A stretch of DNA of 64,000 nt from Nocardia africana NBRC 100379 (lineage in GTDB: Bacteria > Actinomycetota > Actinomycetes > Mycobacteriales > Mycobacteriaceae). Under the pieces are notes generated by a model that was not told where the DNA came from, ran no database searches, and saw only the letters and a program-made list of their open reading frames with translations. Position 1 is the stretch's first letter; each line of letters starts with the position of its first letter. The stretch spans positions 62,001 through 126,000 of the forward strand of contig NZ_BDAV01000021.1 in NCBI RefSeq assembly GCF_001612635.1, in the 5' to 3' direction. Shown here one piece after another: positions 37,358 to 45,549 of this stretch. Position numbers and translations under genes: made by a program.

Positions 37358-38365
37358 ATGAGCGCCACTCGCCGCCTGCTCGATCTGCTCGCCTATCTGC
37401 AGACCGGTCGCCGCTATACCGGCGCCGAACTGGCCGCCCGCCTGGAGACCAGCCCGCGCACGGTCCGCCGCGATGTGGAGCGGCTGCGCGAGTACGGCTA
37501 TCCGGTCGCGACCCAGCCCGGCCCGGGCGGCTTCTACCAACTCACGGCCGGCCGCATCCTGCCGCCGCTGGTCTTCGACGACGACGAGGCCGTCGCCACC
37601 GTCGTCGCCCTGGGCATGCTCGCGGCGACGTCGGAACCTCGAGGCGGAGAGGAAGCCCAGCGGTCGTCGGAAACCCAGCGCTCGTCGGATATCGGCGCCG
37701 CCGCCCTGCGGGCCTTCGGCAAGATCGACCAGTTGCTGCCGAAGCGGTTGCGGGGCCGGGCGAACGCGGTGCGGGCGACGGTGGAGACGGCGGCGGTGGC
37801 GGCGCCCGCGGTGGACGCGGCGGTGCTGGCGCTGGTGGCCAGGGCCGCGGCCGGGCACGAACATCTCGACTTCGACTACCGCATCCGCGCCGGCGTGCTT
37901 GCGCGGCGCCGCGTCGAACCGTACCGGCAGGTGTATCAGCATCTGCGCTGGTATCTGCTCGCCTGGGACCGCGATCGAGGAGATTGGCGCACCTTCCGCC
38001 TGGATCGCATCGCCGAGATCGCCGCCACCGGAACATTTTTCGAGCCGCGTCCGCTACCCGCCGAGACGGCGGCGGGCTACCTCCGGCGGGAACTCACCGC
38101 CGGCCGGCATCGCGCGGTCGTCACCGTCGCCGCCGCGGCCACCGCGGTCGCCGACATCCTGAAATTCCAGGACTGCGATATCGAGTCGCGCGGACCGCGG
38201 CGCTGCCGGATCACCACATGGGTGGATTCGTTCGAATGGCTGGTGCTCAATCTCGCCCTCCTCGATGCCGATTTCGTAATCGAGGAGCCGGCCGAGTTCC
38301 GCGACCGCTGCCGCGCTCTCGCAGCACGTCTGGACCGCGCGGCCGCTACCGCGGAACCGGGCTGA
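37358..38365 (+). CDS. WYL-domain transcriptional regulator
   Basis: 335 residues. N-terminal HTH_11/DeoR-like domain (residues 1-60: RRLLDLLAYLQTGRRYTGAE, SPRTVRRDVERLREYGYPV), then the WYL domain (HEHLDFDYRIRAG, RRRVEPYRQVYQHLRWYLLA, WRTFRLDRI) and the WCX C-terminus (RITTWVDSFEWLVLNLALL). Such proteins sense small ligands or nucleic acids and in actinobacteria often control DNA damage genes. Divergence from the UvrA-like gene fits that. The linker contains a tandem 18-bp repeat (37651-37688). Confidence 0.88.
   Translation: MSATRRLLDLLAYLQTGRRYTGAELAARLETSPRTVRRDVERLREYGYPVATQPGPGGFYQLTAGRILPPLVFDDDEAVATVVALGMLAATSEPRGGEEAQRSSETQRSSDIGAAALRAFGKIDQLLPKRLRGRANAVRATVETAAVAAPAVDAAVLALVARAAAGHEHLDFDYRIRAGVLARRRVEPYRQVYQHLRWYLLAWDRDRGDWRTFRLDRIAEIAATGTFFEPRPLPAETAAGYLRRELTAGRHRAVVTVAAAATAVADILKFQDCDIESRGPRRCRITTWVDSFEWLVLNLALLDADFVIEEPAEFRDRCRALAARLDRAAATAEPG
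37651..37688 (+). repeat. Tandem 18-bp repeat in the WYL regulator gene
   Basis: Two copies of GGAARCCCAGCGSTCGTC (two differences) encode EAQRSS/ETQRSS between the DNA-binding and WYL domains. It keeps the frame and lengthens a linker. Confidence 0.7.
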
Positions 38366-38465
38366 CGCGCCGCGCGCGCCGGGCCGGTTCGGCACGTCGC
38401 GGACACGAGTCGATCGCGTAACAAATCGGGCGCGAAATCGGGGCTGGGACTGGCACGATGTACCC

Positions 38466-39662
38466 ATGAACTCGCGGAGCGACGACGTGCAACCGCGTCC
38501 GCATCTGCGGCGGGGGCGCGCACGAGTCGAATCCGCTGCCGAGCCGGGCGCCGATATCTGGGCACAGCGAGCCGACGCGGCCGAATCGGCCATCGTGTCC
38601 CGGCATCTGCGGCGGCTGTGGCTGCTGCCGGGGGCCGAGCTGGGTGTGGTGGGCTGGCCCGCTACCCGGGCGGAGCGGTTGTTCTTCAGCTGGAACTACT
38701 GGTGGCAGGCCCATCTCGTCGACTGCGCGATCGATGCCGCCAACCGGGAGGCCACTCCGGCCCGGACCGGACGCATCGCCGCCCTCGCGCGTGGTCACCG
38801 CCTGCGCAACATCACCGGCTGGACCAACAACTACTACGACGACATGGCGTGGCTCGCCATCGCTCTGGAACGGGCCGAGCGCACTCGGGGGATCACGGAG
38901 GTGCGCGGCGGCCTGATCGCGCTGGAGCAGCAGCTCATGGCGGGATGGCAGCCGGAGATCGGCGCGGTGCCGTGGCGTAAGGGCTCCGACTACTTCAACG
39001 CTCCCGCCAACGGCCCGGTCGCCATCGCACTCGCGCGCCTGGGGCATCACGAGCGCGCCGCGCAGATCGCCGACTGGATCGATGCCACCCTGCGCGATCC
39101 GGAAACGGGTCTGATCCTCGACGGCATCCATCTGCCCTCCGGCCGGATCGAGCGGCCGACGTTCAGCTACTGCCAGGGTGTGGTCCTGAGTCTGGAAACC
39201 GAACTGGCCGTCCGGACCGGAGACGATCGTCACCTCGACCGCGTCCAGCGATTGCTCCGGGCGGTCGAGGACCATATGACGGAACGCAACGTCGTCACCG
39301 GCGGGGGCGGCGGGGACGGTGGTCTGTTCAACGGGATCCTGGCCCGCTATCTCGCGCTGGTGGCGATCATGCTGCCCGGAGACGAGGTAGCGCACCGGGC
39401 GGCCCGCCGCTCGGCCGCCGCGATCGTGAAGGCCTCGGCCCGGGCTGCCTGGGACCACCGGCTCGAGGTCGAGGGCGACCCGTTGTTCGGCCACGACTGG
39501 AACGAACCGGCACGGCTGCCGGGCGGCACCGCCGGGGCCGGACGGGCGACCTCGGGTGGTTCGGTCATCTCGTCCCGGACTCCGGAACGAGATCTGTCGG
39601 TGCAGCTGTCGGGCTGGATGTTGATGGAGGCTGCCCAGATGGTGACCGCGGCCGGACTCTAG
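38466..39662 (+). CDS. Glycoside hydrolase family 76 protein
   Basis: 398 residues. Signature WTNNYYDDMAWLAIA with adjacent catalytic-type Asp125 and Asp126; also RLFFSWNYWWQAHLVDCAID, NAPANGPVAIALARLG and FSYCQGVVL, giving the alpha/alpha barrel of GH76 endo-alpha-1,6-mannanases. There is no signal peptide; the N-terminus is short and charged, so the protein is probably cytoplasmic or exported unconventionally. Corresponds to Rv0365c by neighbourhood. In mycolata the alpha-1,6-mannan of LM/LAM is the obvious candidate substrate, which remains inference. Convergent with the DedA pair. Confidence 0.85.
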   Translation: MNSRSDDVQPRPHLRRGRARVESAAEPGADIWAQRADAAESAIVSRHLRRLWLLPGAELGVVGWPATRAERLFFSWNYWWQAHLVDCAIDAANREATPARTGRIAALARGHRLRNITGWTNNYYDDMAWLAIALERAERTRGITEVRGGLIALEQQLMAGWQPEIGAVPWRKGSDYFNAPANGPVAIALARLGHHERAAQIADWIDATLRDPETGLILDGIHLPSGRIERPTFSYCQGVVLSLETELAVRTGDDRHLDRVQRLLRAVEDHMTERNVVTGGGGGDGGLFNGILARYLALVAIMLPGDEVAHRAARRSAAAIVKASARAAWDHRLEVEGDPLFGHDWNEPARLPGGTAGAGRATSGGSVISSRTPERDLSVQLSGWMLMEAAQMVTAAGL

Positions 39663-39683
39663 CCTGCGCCGGCAACCGGCCGA

Positions 39684-40541
39684 TCAGTGCCGGGGATCGG
39701 TCCAGACGATGCGCGCGGGCCCTGCGGCGGCCGTGCGCTCTGGGCGGACGGTGCGCAGCGGCACGGTGTCCGGATAGTCGGCGGTCCGGATCTCGAGGGG
39801 CAGCGTGTCGAGGGCCTCCGAATCGAAAGCCTGCCGGTCGAAGCCCGGGGAGTCGAAGGTGTGGCCGTCGGACTCGAGTTCGACATCGAAGTCCTCGGCC
39901 GGACGTGACATCTCCGCGCGATACTGCCGCAGACCGATGATCGTGCCGATGATCAGCACCACGACCAGCGAGCCGCTCACCGCCGGCATCAGCCAGGACA
40001 CCTTGTTCAGATATCCGCCGGTGTAGTAGCCGAGCAGCAGCAGAATCGGCGCCCAGATCACCGCGCCGATCGAACTGGCGACGGTGTAGCGGCGATGGTT
40101 CATCCCGGCCGCCCCGGCGACCAGCGGGCACAGCGTGCGCACCCACGGAATCCAGCGCGCGATAAGGACCGCCGCGAACCCGTGCCGGTGCAGCAGATCC
40201 GATACCCGGGCCAGATTCTCGGCGTTGACGTATTTACCGTTCTTGCGGGCGATCAGGCGATGGCCGGTGCGCGTGCCGATCACATACCCCACCTGGTTAC
40301 CGGCGATCGCCGCCACCATGGTCGCCACCACCAGCGCCCACACCTGCGTGTGCCCGGTCTCGTGCGAGGCGAAGATGATGCCGGCGGTCAGCAGCATCGA
40401 ATCGCCGGGCAGGAACAGACCGATGATCACCGCGCACTCGAGGAAGACGAAGACCAGGACGACGGTCCAGACGAGTGCCGGCCCGGCGGACTGCAGCGGA
40501 TCGAATCCGCCCAGTGCAAGGGGTAACGGCGTAGCAGGCAA
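39684..40541 (-). CDS. DedA-family membrane protein, second of a tandem pair
   Basis: 285 residues; starts at a rare TTG (40541), as no ATG or GTG precedes the first membrane helix. Conserved DedA features: GLFLPGDSMLL, GNQVGYVIGTRTGHRL, FAAVLIARWIPWVRTLCPLV and the AGAAGMNHRRY turn, with five or so membrane helices. The C-terminal ~70 residues form an acidic cytoplasmic tail (FDVELESDGHTFDSPGFD) not found in its neighbour. DedA proteins are linked to lipid carrier recycling and proton-dependent transport. Starts 5 bp after the upstream DedA gene, so they form an operon; it is the distal gene. Confidence 0.88.
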   Translation of the reverse strand: MPATPLPLALGGFDPLQSAGPALVWTVVLVFVFLECAVIIGLFLPGDSMLLTAGIIFASHETGHTQVWALVVATMVAAIAGNQVGYVIGTRTGHRLIARKNGKYVNAENLARVSDLLHRHGFAAVLIARWIPWVRTLCPLVAGAAGMNHRRYTVASSIGAVIWAPILLLLGYYTGGYLNKVSWLMPAVSGSLVVVLIIGTIIGLRQYRAEMSRPAEDFDVELESDGHTFDSPGFDRQAFDSEALDTLPLEIRTADYPDTVPLRTVRPERTAAAGPARIVWTDPRH

Positions 40542-40546
40542 TGGTG

Positions 40547-41260
40547 TCAGTGCGTGGGTTCGTTCGTCGATACGGACATCGTGGGCTCCTCGATCTCGAG
40601 CACCGGCTCGTGGTTACGCAGCTTCTTCGCCACGGAGATGATGGCGGGCAGGATCGAGACGAACACGATCAGCAGGAAGATGGCCTCGACGTGATCGCGA
40701 ATGAACCCGACGTTCCCCAGGAAGTACCCGAGGACCGTGATGCCGCCGGCCCACAGAATGCCACCGATGATGTCGAACGTGAGGAATTTGCGGTAATCCA
40801 TTTTCGACACGCCCGCGAGCACCGGCATGAAGGTCCGCACCACCGGCACGAATCGCGCCAGGATGATGGTCTTCGGGCCGTACTTCTCGAAGAAGGCGTG
40901 TGTCTCGGTGATGTAGCGCTGTTTGAAGAAGCGCCCGTCCTCCTTGTGGAACAGCGCGGGCCCGATGGCCCGGCCGATCCAATAGGCGCATTGATCGCCG
41001 GCGATCGCGGTCACCGCCACCGCCGGGACGAGCACCCAGATGGACACCGGGGGATGTTCGACCGCCGCGAGCAGACCGCCCGTGAACAGCAGCGAATCGC
41101 CCGGCAGGATCGGGAACAACAACCCTGTCTCGATGAAGACGATGACCAGAATGGCCGGCAGCACCGCATTCGACATCCACGTATCGGTCAGCAGATACAT
41201 GGGGTCGAGCAGCTTGTGGACGGAGAATCCGTCGGCGAGGGTGTTCGTGATGGCCAGCAT
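40547..41260 (-). CDS. DedA-family membrane protein, first of a tandem pair (Rv0364-like)
   Basis: 237 residues from ATG 41260 (GTG 41266 or earlier also possible). DedA signature GLLFPILPGDSLLFTGG, AGDQCAYWIGRAIGPALF, KTIILARFVPVVRTFMPVLA and AGVSKMDYRKFL. Short cytoplasmic tail. Probably the more ancestral copy, being the same length as mycobacterial Rv0364. Two adjacent DedA paralogues may handle different carriers or have partly redundant roles. Confidence 0.88.
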   Translation of the reverse strand: MLAITNTLADGFSVHKLLDPMYLLTDTWMSNAVLPAILVIVFIETGLLFPILPGDSLLFTGGLLAAVEHPPVSIWVLVPAVAVTAIAGDQCAYWIGRAIGPALFHKEDGRFFKQRYITETHAFFEKYGPKTIILARFVPVVRTFMPVLAGVSKMDYRKFLTFDIIGGILWAGGITVLGYFLGNVGFIRDHVEAIFLLIVFVSILPAIISVAKKLRNHEPVLEIEEPTMSVSTNEPTH

Positions 41261-41509
41261 GGTCACGGGCCCCACAGTACCGGTCACCGTGCGATCTCAC
41301 CGAACCTCACGGGAACCTCTCAGGCGTTGGCGAATTTCGGTCAACCGAGTTTCGGACCGCTCCCGGCGGTCGACGCGGGTGCGCGCCCGGCCCGGCAAGT
41401 CCGCCGCAAGCTGTTCCGATCCCGGCCCGCCTTTCGCGACAACGGGCGATGAACTTAGGGTATGGGCTGACAGAATTGTTGTTCGCAGCACACATACGGA
41501 GGTCACTCA

Positions 41510-42547
41510 GTGCCCATCGCGACTCCGGAGGTCTACGCCGAGATGCTCGGTCGGGCCAAAGAGAACTCCTTCGCCTTCCCCGCGATCAACTGCACCTCCT
41601 CGGAGACCATCAACGCGGCCATCCGCGGGTTCGCCGAGGCCGGCAGTGACGGCATCATCCAGTTCTCCACCGGCGGCGCCGAATTCGGTTCCGGCCAGGG
41701 TGTGAAGGACATGGTCACCGGTGCGGTCGCGCTGGCGGAGTTCGCTCATGTGGTGGCAGCCAAGTACGACGTGACGATCGCGCTGCACACCGACCACTGC
41801 CCCAAGGACAAGCTGGACGGATTCGTCCGGCCGCTGCTGGCCATCTCGCAGGAGCGGGTCAAGGCCGGACAGAACCCGCTGTTCCAGTCCCACATGTGGG
41901 ACGGCTCGGCCATCCCGATCGACGAGAACCTCGAGATCGCCAAGGAACTGCTGAAGCAGGCCGCGGCGGCGAACATCATTCTCGAGGTCGAGATCGGCGT
42001 CGTCGGCGGTGAAGAGGACGGCGTCGAGGCCGAGATCAACGAGAAGCTCTACACCTCGTCCGAGGACTTCGCCAAGACCATCGACGCCCTCGGCGCCGGT
42101 GAGAACGGCAAGTATCTGCTCGCCGCCACCTTCGGCAACGTGCACGGCGTCTACAAGCCGGGCAACGTGGTCCTCAAGCCCGAGGTGCTGGCCGAGGGGC
42201 AGCGCGTGGCCGCGGCCAAGCTCGGCCTGGGCGACGGCGCCAAGCCGTTCGACTTCGTCTTCCACGGCGGCTCCGGCTCGCTGAAGTCGGAGATCGACGA
42301 CTCGCTGAAGTACGGCGTGGTGAAGATGAACGTCGACACCGACACCCAGTACGCCTTCACCCGTCCGATCGCGGCGCACATGTTCACCAACTACGACGGT
42401 GTGCTGAAGATCGACGGCGAGGTCGGCAACAAGAAGACCTACGACCCGCGCAGCTACCTCAAGAAGGCCGAGACCTCCATGGCCGAGCGGGTCATCGAGG
42501 CCTGCAACGACCTGCGTTCGGCCGGTAAGTCGGTCAGCGCGAAGTAG
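41510..42547 (+). CDS. fba: Class II fructose-bisphosphate aldolase
   Basis: 345 residues from GTG 41510 with CGGAGG upstream. Zinc/dihydroxyacetone-phosphate site residues are visible: ALHTDHCPKDKLDGFVRPLL, EVEIGVVGGEEDGV, FGNVHGVYKPGNV and FVFHGGSGS; YGVVKMNVDTDTQYAFT closes the barrel. Splits fructose 1,6-bisphosphate in glycolysis and gluconeogenesis. High use of preferred codons is consistent with strong expression. The ~250-bp upstream gap holds its promoter. Matches Rv0363c. Confidence 0.97.
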   Translation: MPIATPEVYAEMLGRAKENSFAFPAINCTSSETINAAIRGFAEAGSDGIIQFSTGGAEFGSGQGVKDMVTGAVALAEFAHVVAAKYDVTIALHTDHCPKDKLDGFVRPLLAISQERVKAGQNPLFQSHMWDGSAIPIDENLEIAKELLKQAAAANIILEVEIGVVGGEEDGVEAEINEKLYTSSEDFAKTIDALGAGENGKYLLAATFGNVHGVYKPGNVVLKPEVLAEGQRVAAAKLGLGDGAKPFDFVFHGGSGSLKSEIDDSLKYGVVKMNVDTDTQYAFTRPIAAHMFTNYDGVLKIDGEVGNKKTYDPRSYLKKAETSMAERVIEACNDLRSAGKSVSAK

Positions 42548-42569
42548 TAGTTCCCGCAGCGGAACGAAT

Positions 42570-42603
42570 CGAGGGTGCGTCGCCCGTGGGTGGCGCACCC
42601 TCG
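42570..42603 (+). terminator. Terminator after fba
   Basis: CGAGGGTGCG pairs with CGCACCCTCG over 10 bp with a 14-nt loop, starting 22 bp after the stop. Confidence 0.7.
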
Positions 42604-42685
42604 GCGTTCGCGGCCGCCATCGTGACGGTGGGTTGTCCCAGCCGGAAGGGCACGAGATGATCATCAGCGTGAGCAGAGGGACACT

Positions 42686-43879
42686 GTGCCGAGAATCCGG
42701 ACGACACGAGGCGCGAGACCGGTGAGCAATCCGACCGGCCCCCAATCCATTCCGCCCACCGGCCTCGACGTCCGCGTGCTCGGGCCCGTGCAACTCTCGG
42801 TCGGCGGCACGGTTGTTCCCGTGGGCGGACCCAAGCCGCGGACGCTGCTGGCCGCGCTGGCGGTCAACCGTCGGCGGGCCGTCTCGTCGCAGGCACTGGC
42901 CGATATCGTCTGGAACGAGGAGCCGCCGGATTCCTATCAGGCGAGCCTGCAGGTGTTCGTCTCCAATATTCGTAAGGCGCTGCGCAATTCGGGCGTCGAT
43001 CCGGCCGCGGTACTGCGGACCGAGTCCTCGGGCTATCGGCTCGAAATCACCGACGACGAATGCGATCTGGGCCGCTTCGAGGCCACCCACAAGGCCGCGA
43101 TCGAGGCCGCCGCGGCGGGCGACCACGAGAGCGCGTCGCGGTTGTACGGTGCGGCATTGGAACAGTGGAGCGGTAAAGCCCTCGACGATCTGTCCGGCAC
43201 TCGCTTCGCCGACACCTTCGCCACCGCGATGGACGAGGAACGCCTGCTCGTCGCCTCCGCCCGCATCGACGCCGAAATCGCCTGCGGCCGTGCCTCTTCG
43301 GTGGTCGGTGAACTGATGGCGATGACGAACGAGCATCCGATGCGGGAGCCGCTGTGGGTGCAGCTCATCACCGCGCTGTACCTGTCCGGCCGCCAGGCCG
43401 ATGCGCTGGAGGCATGCCGCCGGGTCCGAGCGGTCCTCGCCGACGAACTCGGCATCGATCCCGGGCCGGCGCTGGCCGAACTGGAGAAGCGCGTCCTGCG
43501 GCAGGAACCGCTCAATACGATGGCCATCGCCCAGGTCGAGCGAATGGCCAAGGCGATGACCGAAACCGTCACCGAAACCCCGCGCAGCGCCCGCGCCGGA
43601 CGGCTGCGGTTGGCGGACGGCCGGGTGATACCGATCGCCAAGGGCGGCTTGAAGATCGGCCGCATGACCGACAACGACCTGATCCTCGACGATCCGAAGG
43701 TCAGCCGCTATCACGCGCACGTCCTGCCCAGCCGGGCCGGGATGCTGATCAAGGATCTGGCCTCCGCCAACGGCATCTACGTCGACGACGAGGTCGTCGA
43801 CAGCGGCACCATGTTGCTCGGCGGGGAACTCATCCGGATCGGCTCGACGGTGCTGAGTTTCGAGGCGGACAGCGAGTAG
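42686..43879 (+). CDS. EmbR-type SARP regulator with FHA domain
   Basis: 397 residues from GTG 42686, preceded by AGAGGG; GTG 42722 is the alternative start. Domain order is that of EmbR: OmpR-like winged helix (residues ~28-110, LDVRVLGPVQLSVGG, DIVWNEEPPDSYQASLQVFV), bacterial transcriptional activator domain (~115-275, DLGRFEATHKAAIEAA, RRVRAVLADELGIDPGPALA) and C-terminal FHA (~300-390) with the phosphothreonine-binding pattern GR (Arg326), S340 and H343 in KVSRYHAHVL. Mycobacterial EmbR is bound through FHA by a Ser/Thr kinase and activates embCAB arabinosyltransferase genes. No emb genes or kinase are in this window; the next gene is a DUF4185 protein. Confidence 0.88.
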   Translation: MPRIRTTRGARPVSNPTGPQSIPPTGLDVRVLGPVQLSVGGTVVPVGGPKPRTLLAALAVNRRRAVSSQALADIVWNEEPPDSYQASLQVFVSNIRKALRNSGVDPAAVLRTESSGYRLEITDDECDLGRFEATHKAAIEAAAAGDHESASRLYGAALEQWSGKALDDLSGTRFADTFATAMDEERLLVASARIDAEIACGRASSVVGELMAMTNEHPMREPLWVQLITALYLSGRQADALEACRRVRAVLADELGIDPGPALAELEKRVLRQEPLNTMAIAQVERMAKAMTETVTETPRSARAGRLRLADGRVIPIAKGGLKIGRMTDNDLILDDPKVSRYHAHVLPSRAGMLIKDLASANGIYVDDEVVDSGTMLLGGELIRIGSTVLSFEADSE

Positions 43880-43998
43880 GCCGCACCGGACACACCCGTG
43901 TCTGCGCGATAACCGCCGCTGCGCGGCGTCGCCCGGTAGGGTCGGTCGGCGCGGGTTCTGTCCGCGTGAGGATCACGCGGGTAAGGGAATTCGATCGG

Positions 43999-44031
43999 TC
44001 CGAGGGTTTTCCGAGGGTTTTCCGAGGGGTT
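43999..44031 (+). repeat. Three tandem 11-bp repeats at the DUF4185 ribosome site
   Basis: TCCGAGGGTTT, TCCGAGGGTTT and TCCGAGGGGTT follow one another; the third ends 4 nt before the ATG at 44036 and supplies the GAGGGG ribosome site. Confidence 0.7.
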
Positions 44032-44035
44032 GCTG

Positions 44036-45523
44036 ATGCGTGTGCGCGTACCGGCTTCGGCCGCAGTGGTGCTGCTGGGCGCCGGACTGCTGGTCGGGCT
44101 GCCCGGATCTGCCGTCGCCGAACCCGGGACAGGTTCGGCGGCAACGGTTCCCGGCGCGGGGCCGTGCGCCACCGACCCCGTTCCCGTGCACGAGCCGGTG
44201 GTGCCGAAGACGCTCGAGGTGCCGATTCCTTATCCGGTGGTGACCGTCGATCAACCACCGCCGCCCGCGATGCCGCAGCGCACGAGCGTGCCCCTGCCGG
44301 CCGATCCGTGCGTCAGCCCGTGCCCGGATCTCACCGACGGTCCGCCGCCCCCGCCCGGCCTGCTGAACCGGCTCGGCGTGCCGGAGCTGCTGCTGAAGCC
44401 GAAGCCGTTCTTCTTCGCGCTGCCGCCCGGGCCCTCGCCCGAACCCGATCCGCCTCCGCCGCCGCGAGCCCAACCGCCGACCGAACCGGGGCCGGCGGTG
44501 GCCGCGCGGCCGGCGCCGGCAGTGAGTCAGGTCCGCGAGGTGGCCAAGGAGACCGGCGCGAATTCGGTGAACCGCACCGACAAGCGCTGGCAGGTCGAGG
44601 GGACCGACCTGGGCATCATGTGGGAGAGCGCGCCGGGGGAGATCGCGACGGCCTTCGGCGACACCGTCGGGCACGGCTTCCACCCACCGGGCGGGATGGG
44701 CGAGGATTGGCGCAGCAATCTGCTCGCCTTCAGCACGAATCGCGACCTCGGCAAGGGCATGATCATCGACCGCATGGTCACCGACGATCGCTGTCACGCC
44801 GCCGAGGTGCTCGCCAGTCGCAAGAAGGACAATATCGAGATCACCACGATCCCGACCTCCGGTTTCGCTCTGCCGCACCAGGGTTCGGCCGACGGCATCC
44901 GGCAGTTCATGAGCTACATGTCGGTTCGGACCTGGAACAGCCTGCCGGGCACCTTCTACACCAACTACGGCGGTATCGCGTACTCCGACGACCACGGACA
45001 GACCTGGACCAAGGACCCGCACGCGCACTGGGACAACATCTTCGGCCTCGCGAATTTCCAAGTGTCGGCGATGGTTCCGCAGGGCGACTACGTCTACCTG
45101 TTCGGGACACCGAATACGCGGCTCGGCTCGGTCGGCCTCGCCCGGGTGCCCAAGGAGCAGGTACTCGACACCTCCGCCTACCAGTACTGGCGCGACGGCA
45201 CCTGGACTCCGGTCGGCGGAGCCGCTTCCGCCACACCGATCGTCGACGGACCGGCCGGCGAACTGTCGGTGCGCTACGACAGCGCCCGCGGTGTCTGGCA
45301 GATGAGTTATCTCGACACCGCGAAGGCGGCGGTCGTGGTGCGCGAATCGAATGCGCCGCAGGGTGGATGGTCGCCGAGTTCGCCGCTGGTGCACGTCTCG
45401 GCCGACTATCCGGAACTGTACGGCGGATTCATCCACCCGTGGTCGACGTCCTCGGATCTCTACTTCACCATCAGCACCTGGAGCGACTACAACGTCTACC
45501 TGATGCACGCCCGGCTGGATTGA
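44036..45523 (+). CDS. Secreted DUF4185 protein (candidate endo-D-arabinanase family)
   Basis: 495 residues from ATG 44036 (a TTG at 44030 is possible). Signal peptide: MRVRVPASAAVVLLGAGLLV, then SAVAEP. A ~120-residue proline-rich stretch follows (VVTVDQPPPPAMPQ, PEPDPPPPPRAQPP), then the DUF4185 beta-propeller-like domain (residues ~185-495): GIMWESAPGEIATAFGDTVG, SFYTNYGG-like segment GTFYTNYGGIAYSDDHGQTW, ANFQVSAMVPQGDYVYLFG and GGFIHPWSTSSDLYFTISTW. Members of this family in mycobacteria were shown to cleave D-arabinan of arabinogalactan (GH183); I recall this from recent literature. A role in own-wall arabinan turnover is therefore plausible. It sits next to the EmbR-like regulator. Confidence 0.82.
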   Translation: MRVRVPASAAVVLLGAGLLVGLPGSAVAEPGTGSAATVPGAGPCATDPVPVHEPVVPKTLEVPIPYPVVTVDQPPPPAMPQRTSVPLPADPCVSPCPDLTDGPPPPPGLLNRLGVPELLLKPKPFFFALPPGPSPEPDPPPPPRAQPPTEPGPAVAARPAPAVSQVREVAKETGANSVNRTDKRWQVEGTDLGIMWESAPGEIATAFGDTVGHGFHPPGGMGEDWRSNLLAFSTNRDLGKGMIIDRMVTDDRCHAAEVLASRKKDNIEITTIPTSGFALPHQGSADGIRQFMSYMSVRTWNSLPGTFYTNYGGIAYSDDHGQTWTKDPHAHWDNIFGLANFQVSAMVPQGDYVYLFGTPNTRLGSVGLARVPKEQVLDTSAYQYWRDGTWTPVGGAASATPIVDGPAGELSVRYDSARGVWQMSYLDTAKAAVVVRESNAPQGGWSPSSPLVHVSADYPELYGGFIHPWSTSSDLYFTISTWSDYNVYLMHARLD

Positions 45524-45549
45524 GCCCGCTCCGTCGGCTCAGGACAGGC

